Assembly (NCBI GenBank): GCA_019114495.1
Contig: DXFK01000178.1
Span: 1 to 43,543, forward strand
DNA from: Candidatus Blautia stercoravium
GTDB taxonomy: Bacteria > Bacillota > Clostridia > Lachnospirales > Lachnospiraceae
Reading direction: 5' to 3'
Length of the DNA stretch: 43,543 bases
The notes beneath the pieces were generated by a model. That model did no database searches. It was not told the origin of the DNA and worked only from the letters and a program-made list of their open reading frames with translations. The number at the start of each line of letters is the position of its first letter. The stretch's first letter is position 1. Below, piece after piece: positions 37,090-43,543 of this stretch. The position numbers and the translations under genes are program-made.

Positions 37090-38568
37090 ATGAGAGCAAG
37101 CGGAATATTACTTCCTGTTTCGGCACTTCCGTCACCGTACGGAATTGGCAGTTTTTCAAAAGAAGCCTATGAGTTTGTCAATCAGTTAAAGCGGGGAGGG
37201 CAGCGTTACTGGCAGATTCTGCCTCTGGGTCCTACAGGATACGGAGATTCCCCGTACCAGTCCTTTTCTACTTATGCAGGCAATCCATATTATATTGACC
37301 TGGAAACACTGACAGAAGAAGGACTGCTTACGAAAGGGGAATGTGACGCCTGTGATTTTGGCAGTCATGCCTCTTATGTGGATTATGAAAAAATTTATTA
37401 CGGAAGATTTGATATTTTAAGGAAAGCCTTTGGAAGATTTGAACCGGGGGAAGAATTTGAGCAATTTGTAAAGGAGAATGCTTTCTGGCTGGAAGATTAC
37501 AGTCTCTATATGGCTGTGAAAAACAGCTTGAACGGGGGGAGCTGGAATGAGTGGGATTCTGATTTAAAGAGACGAAATCCCCATGTGCTGGAACAAAAAA
37601 GAGAAGAACTGGCAGAAGAAATACAGTTTGTGCGTTTTCAGCAATATGAATTTCTGAAGCAGTGGACCAAGCTAAAGGCTTATGCAAATGAACAGGGGAT
37701 TAAGATTATTGGAGATATTCCCATTTATGTTGCCTTTGACAGTGCGGACGCATGGGCCAATCCGGAGCTTTTCCAGTTTGATGAAGACTGCACACCTCTC
37801 GCAGTGGCAGGCTGTCCGCCGGATGCCTTTGCGGCTACGGGACAGCTTTGGGGAAACCCGCTGTATCGCTGGGATTATCATGAAAAAACAGGATTTGCTT
37901 GGTGGATTCAGCGATTGGAATATTGTTTTAAACTTTACGATGTGGTGAGGGTAGACCATTTCAGAGGTTTTGATGAATATTATGCGATTCCATATGGAGA
38001 TAAGACCGCAGAATATGGAACATGGCAGCAGGGACCGGGGATTAAACTGTTTGAGGCTGCAAAAAGAGAGCTGGGTCAAGTGGATATTATTGCAGAGGAT
38101 TTGGGTTATCTGACAGAAAGTGTTTTAAAACTGGTAAGAGATACGGGTTATCCGGGCATGAAAGTACTGCAGTTTGCCTTTGATTCCAGGGAGGAGAGTG
38201 ATTATCTTCCGCACAACTATGGGAAAAACTGCGTCGTGTATACAGGAACACATGACAATAATACGGTGCTGGGCTGGCTGGATGAAATGTCTCCGGAGGA
38301 TAGAGTTTTTGCACAAAAATACATGAATAATGCAGATACAGAGAAGAAAGAACTGCCATGGGATTTCATCCGGCTTGCAATGGCATCCGTAGCGAATCTG
38401 GCAGTGATTCCTATTCAGGATTATCTGTGTTTGGGCAGTGAGGCGAGAATCAACAAACCGTCCACTCTGGGAATAAACTGGAAATGGAGACTGCGGCCGG
38501 GAGAACTTACAGATGAGGTTCTGGAAAAGATGTACGATATGACAAAACTTTACGGAAGACTCTCGTAA
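37090..38568 (+). CDS. malQ: 4-alpha-glucanotransferase (amylomaltase)
   Basis: MRASGILLPVSALPSPYGIGSFSKEAYEFVNQLKRGGQRYWQILPLGPTGYGDSPYQSFSTYAGNPYYIDLETL; RVDHFRGFDEYYAIP. Confidence 0.97.
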   Translation: MRASGILLPVSALPSPYGIGSFSKEAYEFVNQLKRGGQRYWQILPLGPTGYGDSPYQSFSTYAGNPYYIDLETLTEEGLLTKGECDACDFGSHASYVDYEKIYYGRFDILRKAFGRFEPGEEFEQFVKENAFWLEDYSLYMAVKNSLNGGSWNEWDSDLKRRNPHVLEQKREELAEEIQFVRFQQYEFLKQWTKLKAYANEQGIKIIGDIPIYVAFDSADAWANPELFQFDEDCTPLAVAGCPPDAFAATGQLWGNPLYRWDYHEKTGFAWWIQRLEYCFKLYDVVRVDHFRGFDEYYAIPYGDKTAEYGTWQQGPGIKLFEAAKRELGQVDIIAEDLGYLTESVLKLVRDTGYPGMKVLQFAFDSREESDYLPHNYGKNCVVYTGTHDNNTVLGWLDEMSPEDRVFAQKYMNNADTEKKELPWDFIRLAMASVANLAVIPIQDYLCLGSEARINKPSTLGINWKWRLRPGELTDEVLEKMYDMTKLYGRLS

Positions 38569-38593
38569 GGGGAAATGGGAGGAAAATACCGTA

Positions 38594-39664
38594 ATGGGAA
38601 ACATGACGATAAAAGACATAGCAAAGAAATGCGGGGTTGGTGTCAGCACAGTATCCCGTGCTATGAATAATCATCCCGATATTAATCCGGAAACAAAGGA
38701 AAAAATTTTAAAAACCATTGCCCAGTCCAACTATGTGCCGAATAACAGTGCACGAAATCTGAAGCGCACAGATACAAAAGCCATTGCTGTGCTGGTCAAG
38801 GGCATAGGAAATACCTTTTTCAGTGATTTGGTCAGCGGGCTGGAAAGAGAATGTCAGCACATGAATTACAGCTGTATTCTGCAGCATGTAGAGGAGCAGG
38901 AAGATGAACTGGATATTGCCCTGCACATTACCAAAGAGAAAAAACTGAGGGGACTGGTCTTTTTAGGAGGAAACTTTTCTCACCCAAAGGAGAAAATGGA
39001 GCAGTTGGAGGTGCCTTATGTGCTGAGTACGATTCGTACCTCAGATATGGAAGAAAAAAAATACGCGGCTGTTTCGGTAGATGACTTTAAAGAAAGCTAT
39101 AAAATGACGGAATATCTGATACATCTGGGACACAAAAAGATTGCCATTCTAACCGCACCAAAAGAGGATAAGAGTATTGGAAAGCTGCGTCTTTTGGGGT
39201 ATCAGAAGGCATTAAGAGATTATGGGATTCCGTATTCTGAGAAGCTGGTGAGTTATATGGACGCAGAGGAGGACAGGTATTCTTTCCGTTCCGGCTATAA
39301 GCTGACAAGGCAGCTTTTGGAAAATACAGAATTTACTGCTTTGTATGCGACGTCAGATACTATGGCGATTGGAGCTTGCAGAGCTTTGAAAGAGGCAGGA
39401 ATCTCTGTTCCGGGGCAGTGTTCTGTGGCAGGATTTGATGGTATGGATACAGGGGAATTTTATATACCCAGCATTACGACTATACGCCAGCCCGTGGAGC
39501 GAATAGCAAAGGCTACGGCGGATTTGCTTTTTGATATGATAAATGGGAAAGAGAAGCCTAGGCAGTTAATTTTTGAAGGAGAACTGGTAGAAAGAGAATC
39601 CACCATTCCCCCAGCAGACAAAGAAAAGCAAAGTTCAAATGGAAAAATTAAACGTGAGAAATAG
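38594..39664 (+). CDS. LacI-family transcriptional regulator
   Basis: [50 protein letters not shown] plus periplasmic-binding-like sensor domain. Confidence 0.96.
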   Translation: MGNMTIKDIAKKCGVGVSTVSRAMNNHPDINPETKEKILKTIAQSNYVPNNSARNLKRTDTKAIAVLVKGIGNTFFSDLVSGLERECQHMNYSCILQHVEEQEDELDIALHITKEKKLRGLVFLGGNFSHPKEKMEQLEVPYVLSTIRTSDMEEKKYAAVSVDDFKESYKMTEYLIHLGHKKIAILTAPKEDKSIGKLRLLGYQKALRDYGIPYSEKLVSYMDAEEDRYSFRSGYKLTRQLLENTEFTALYATSDTMAIGACRALKEAGISVPGQCSVAGFDGMDTGEFYIPSITTIRQPVERIAKATADLLFDMINGKEKPRQLIFEGELVERESTIPPADKEKQSSNGKIKREK

Positions 39665-39683
39665 CAGAGCGAGGAGAAAAGAC

Positions 39684-41948
39684 ATGGAAAAAAAATTAGA
39701 AGCTTTACTTGAGGAAAAATTTCAAAAAAATTTAGATAACTGTACTAAGGAGGAACTCTTTGAAGCGCTGCTCATATTTACCAGAGAAGCAGCCGAAAAA
39801 CTTCCTGACAATACAGGAAATAAGAAATTATATTATATTTCCGCAGAGTTTCTGATCGGCAAGCTTTTATCAAATAATCTGATTAATCTGGGATTATATG
39901 AAGAAGCGGAACAGGTATTGAAGAAACATGGATATGAATTATGTGATATAGAAGAACTGGAACAGGAACCCTCTCTTGGAAACGGAGGACTGGGAAGACT
40001 GGCTGCCTGTTTTCTGGATTCCATTGCTACCCTGGGGCTGCCGGGGGATGGTATTGGTCTGAATTACCATTTCGGACTGTTTCAGCAGAAATTCTGCAAT
40101 CATAAGCAGAAAGAGGTGAAGAATCCCTGGATTACAAAAGAAAGCTGGCTCATGCGGCAACCGGAAAGCTTTCAAGTGCAGTTTAAAGACTTTGAAGTGG
40201 AATCCGTATTGTATGATATTGCTGTTCCGGGATATGAGTCCGGGTGTGGAAGGCTGCATTTGTTTGACGTGAAATCTGTGGATGAAAGTATAGTTTCTGA
40301 GGACAGCATTGATTTTGACAAAGAGGAAATCCGTAAGAATCTTACCCTGTTTCTGTACCCGGATGATTCGGATGATGCAGGCCGCAAACTTCGTATTTAT
40401 CAGCAGTACTTTATGGTAAGCAGCGGCGCACAGCTGATTTTGCGGGAATGTGAGCAGAAGGGATATGATTTGCATAAACTGCACGAACATGTAGTGATTC
40501 AGATTAATGACACACATCCGTCTATGGTAATTCCTGAATTGATTCGTCTGCTTAAAGAGAAAGGATTTTCCATGGATGAGGCCATTGATACGGTAAGCCG
40601 AACCTGTGCGTATACCAATCATACCATTCTGGCAGAAGCACTGGAAAAATGGCCTATGGAGTATCTGGAGGAAGTAGTTCCGCAGCTGGTACCGGTCATT
40701 CAGGAATTAGACAAAAGAGTAAGAACCAGGTATGAAGACGAATCGGTATATATTATAGACAAAGACGATAGAGTGCATATGGCACATATGGATATTCACT
40801 ATGGATTTTCTGTCAATGGTGTGGCAGCTCTTCATACAGAGATTCTGAAAGAATCCGAATTAAAGAATTTTTACGATATCTATCCGGAAAAGTTTAACAA
40901 TAAGACAAATGGCATTACCTTCCGCCGCTGGCTTCTTCACTGCAATCGACAGCTTAGCGCTTACTTGGAAACTCTGATTGGAAGCGGGTTCAAAAAAGAT
41001 GCTGCTGAACTGAAAAAGCTTTTGTCCTACAAAGGTGATGAAAACGTATTACAGAAGATGGCTGAAATTAAGCTGGAGAAAAAACTGGAATTTAAGAAAT
41101 TTATGAAGGAAACACAGGATATAGAGTTAGATGAAAATTCCATTATCGATGTGCAGGTGAAACGTCTTCATGAATATAAACGGCAGCAGATGAATGCTTT
41201 GTATGCGATTTATAAATATCTGGATATTAAAGCCGGAAACAAACCGAAACGTCCGATTACCATGATTTTCGGAGCAAAGGCAGCACCGGCTTATGTGATT
41301 GCAAAGGATATTATTCACTTGATTTTGTGTCTGCAGGAACTCATTGAGAATGACCCGGAGGTACGTCCGTATTTCCGTGTGCTGATGATTGAAAACTACA
41401 ATGTTTCCAAAGCGGCAAAGGTAATTCCGGCGGCTGATATTTCAGAACAGATTTCCTTGGCATCAAAAGAAGCTTCCGGTACAGGAAATATGAAATTTAT
41501 GCTGAATGGCGCGCTGACACTGGGAACGGAAGATGGTGCAAATGTAGAAATCAGAGACCTGGTGGGAGAAGACAATATTTATATTTTTGGGAAAAAACCA
41601 CAGGAGGTCATTGATTTATATGCCAGTGAAGGATACTGTGCAAAAGATATTTACAGCCAGGATAGCATGATTCATACTCTGGTAGATTTTATTACAGGCG
41701 ATGAACTGTTGGAAATCGGTGATGAAAAGAGCCTTACTCGTCTTCATAAAGAGCTGGTTGGAAAAGACTGGTTTATGACACTTCTGGATACCAGAGAATA
41801 TATCCAGACAAAAGAACAGGTATACGCAGACTACGAAAATCAGAAGGAATGGAACGAGAAGGTGCTGATTAATATTGCAAAAGCGGGATTTTTCTCTTCA
41901 GACAGGACGATTAAACAGTACAATGAAGAAATCTGGCACTTAAAATAA
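39684..41948 (+). CDS. glgP: Glycogen/maltodextrin phosphorylase
   Basis: [54 protein letters not shown] region [29 protein letters not shown]. Confidence 0.97.
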   Translation: MEKKLEALLEEKFQKNLDNCTKEELFEALLIFTREAAEKLPDNTGNKKLYYISAEFLIGKLLSNNLINLGLYEEAEQVLKKHGYELCDIEELEQEPSLGNGGLGRLAACFLDSIATLGLPGDGIGLNYHFGLFQQKFCNHKQKEVKNPWITKESWLMRQPESFQVQFKDFEVESVLYDIAVPGYESGCGRLHLFDVKSVDESIVSEDSIDFDKEEIRKNLTLFLYPDDSDDAGRKLRIYQQYFMVSSGAQLILRECEQKGYDLHKLHEHVVIQINDTHPSMVIPELIRLLKEKGFSMDEAIDTVSRTCAYTNHTILAEALEKWPMEYLEEVVPQLVPVIQELDKRVRTRYEDESVYIIDKDDRVHMAHMDIHYGFSVNGVAALHTEILKESELKNFYDIYPEKFNNKTNGITFRRWLLHCNRQLSAYLETLIGSGFKKDAAELKKLLSYKGDENVLQKMAEIKLEKKLEFKKFMKETQDIELDENSIIDVQVKRLHEYKRQQMNALYAIYKYLDIKAGNKPKRPITMIFGAKAAPAYVIAKDIIHLILCLQELIENDPEVRPYFRVLMIENYNVSKAAKVIPAADISEQISLASKEASGTGNMKFMLNGALTLGTEDGANVEIRDLVGEDNIYIFGKKPQEVIDLYASEGYCAKDIYSQDSMIHTLVDFITGDELLEIGDEKSLTRLHKELVGKDWFMTLLDTREYIQTKEQVYADYENQKEWNEKVLINIAKAGFFSSDRTIKQYNEEIWHLK

Positions 41949-41979
41949 GCAGCAGAAAAAGCATGAGAGGTCACAGAAG

Positions 41980-43008
41980 ATGAAAAAGAAGCATTGGAAG
42001 AGAATAGGAATTGCAGCAGTTGTATTGCTTTTGATCATTTATCTGGCAGCGGCTAATTTTCTGGTAAGTGCGGCTCTGGTGCCATCGACCATGGAAAAGC
42101 TGGACGCCTTTTCCAGAATTACAGAAGACAGTATGGAAGCGCTGGTACAGACGGATGATATAGAACAGCAAAATGAGAAAGCCTGGGAAGAGACTGAAAA
42201 ATGGGCAGAAAGCGCCAAGGGCGAGAAAGTTACCAAAACTTCTGAAGATGGTTACAAGCTGGTTGCACAGGAAATTTATGCTTCTTCGGACAGCCATCAA
42301 TGGGCGTTGATTCTTCATGGATATACAGGCTGGAAAGAGGAGATGTATCCTTTTGCAGCCTGGTACAACCAAAATGATTTTCATGTATTGGTGCCGGACA
42401 TGAGGTGTCAGGGGGAAAGTGAAGGCGATTTTATCGGAATGGGATGGACAGACAGAAAAGATAATCTGATGTGGATACAGTATATTCTGGAAAAAGACCC
42501 ATCAGCGGAAATTGTCATTCACGGGCAGTCCATGGGGGCTGCGGCCGCTCTGATGCTTACAGGGGAAAAGGACCTGCCGGATAACGTAAAGGCAGTGATT
42601 TCCGACTGCGCCTATACGGATGCGTATGAGATGTTCCGCCAGAAGATGAAAGAGTGGTTTCATCTTCCCGCGTTTCCTCTGTTGGACACAGCAAATCTCA
42701 TGCTTCAGCTCCGCGGGGGTTATGACTTAAAGAAAGCGTCTGCCCTTGAGGCCGTAAAGAAAAGCCATGTTCCCACTCTGTTCATTCACGGAGATGAGGA
42801 TAAAATGATAGATGTTGGTATGGCAAAGCAGCTTTATGAGGCAGCTGCCTGCACCAAAGAACTTCTGATTGTGGAAGGTGCAGGACATGCCCAGTCCCAG
42901 GATAAAGACCCAGAGACCTATTATGGAACCATTCAGGCTTTTCTGCAGAAAAATACGCCGGCTTCTTTTGTTATGGAAAATCCCAAGGAAGTTTTTTTCG
43001 ATACATAA
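41980..43008 (+). CDS. Alpha/beta hydrolase with N-terminal membrane anchor
   Basis: N-terminal TM helix; LILHGYTGWKEEMYPFA, VIHGQSMGAAAALMLTG nucleophile elbow, PTLFIHGDEDKMIDVGMA, GAGHAQS. Confidence 0.92.
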   Translation: MKKKHWKRIGIAAVVLLLIIYLAAANFLVSAALVPSTMEKLDAFSRITEDSMEALVQTDDIEQQNEKAWEETEKWAESAKGEKVTKTSEDGYKLVAQEIYASSDSHQWALILHGYTGWKEEMYPFAAWYNQNDFHVLVPDMRCQGESEGDFIGMGWTDRKDNLMWIQYILEKDPSAEIVIHGQSMGAAAALMLTGEKDLPDNVKAVISDCAYTDAYEMFRQKMKEWFHLPAFPLLDTANLMLQLRGGYDLKKASALEAVKKSHVPTLFIHGDEDKMIDVGMAKQLYEAAACTKELLIVEGAGHAQSQDKDPETYYGTIQAFLQKNTPASFVMENPKEVFFDT

Positions 43009-43543
43009 GAACGGAATTCCTTGTAGCGATCCAGTAGATATTGGTTCTGGTTTCCGTGACAGGAGAGAATATATTCAATAATAGGCTCCGGTATATCGAC
43101 AAAAAGGCTGTCTTCATATAAACGCCATTGAATTTCCTTGAAATAAGGGGACAGGAGGGCAACTCCGTTTTCTTTTCCGAATTTTTCATAGAGTTTTTCT
43201 GCAGACAGAATAATACGGCTGTCAAACTCCTGTACAAGCTGGCTGATTTCTGCCATGTGATTCGTTCCGTAGGCACTGCACAGAAAGCGTCCCTGAGGTT
43301 TTAAAACTCTGGACACTTCTCTGCAGACCTGGGGAATGTCACAGTAAAATAGTACATGATTGGCAATTACAAGGTCGAACTGCTCATCCGGATAGGGGAT
43401 TTTATGGCAGTCAAAGGCCCGGAAGGAAAAACGGGAATCCTTTGTGCCAATTTCTCTCTGGGTATCGCGCAGCATTCCCCGGGAAATATCAGAAAGAGTG
43501 ATGGAAACCGGATTGGGAATTCGGGCGAGATTTTCTTTCCACA
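42933..43543 (-). CDS. SAM-dependent class I methyltransferase (5' end cut by window edge)
   Basis: Frame stays open upstream of the listed ORF to the window end (...SDISRGMLRDTQREIG); FRAFDCHKIPYPDEQFDLVIANHVLFYCDIPQVCREVSRVLKPQGRFLCSAYG. Confidence 0.85.
   Translation of the reverse strand, partial: WKENLARIPNPVSITLSDISRGMLRDTQREIGTKDSRFSFRAFDCHKIPYPDEQFDLVIANHVLFYCDIPQVCREVSRVLKPQGRFLCSAYGTNHMAEISQLVQEFDSRIILSAEKLYEKFGKENGVALLSPYFKEIQWRLYEDSLFVDIPEPIIEYILSCHGNQNQYLLDRYKEFRSYVSKKTSLGFSITKEAGVFFCRKA

Noticed and set aside
39939-40622. 227-aa minus-strand ORF opposite glgP
   Set aside because: Antisense to highly conserved phosphorylase sequence; no independent support.

Overview
The window is a 43.5 kb chromosomal segment that looks like a gut Lachnospiraceae (Blautia-like) genome; the taxon is inferred from protein character, not searched. 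Four blocks are visible. (1) 2-15232 (+): a nearly gapless nitrogen-assimilation run: pyrG (5'-truncated), gltB, gltD, ureA-ureB-ureC-ureI-ureE-ureF-ureG-ureD, glnA and an ANTAR regulator. The glnA leader holds a consensus sigma70 promoter followed immediately by a strong intrinsic terminator. (2) 15246-21550 (+): dapL, a degenerate sigma70-like protein, ftsH and a GH31 alpha-glucosidase. (3) 21625-28874 (-): a corrinoid-dependent methyltransferase gene set (UroD-family methyltransferase, PucR/CdaR-type regulator, two corrinoid proteins, DUF2284-type Cys-rich protein, RACo-like Fe-S activator, pterin-binding methyltransferase) whose methyl donor cannot be read from sequence. This is the best candidate here for an uncharacterised system. 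(4) 29164-43543: MATE transporter, ugp-type ABC operon with a GDPD gene, a nested stem-loop element, a YugP-type peptidase, a malQ-lacI-glgP operon with LacI-type operator half-sites, an alpha/beta hydrolase and a truncated SAM methyltransferase. No rRNA, tRNA, CRISPR array, prophage or transposase was recognised.
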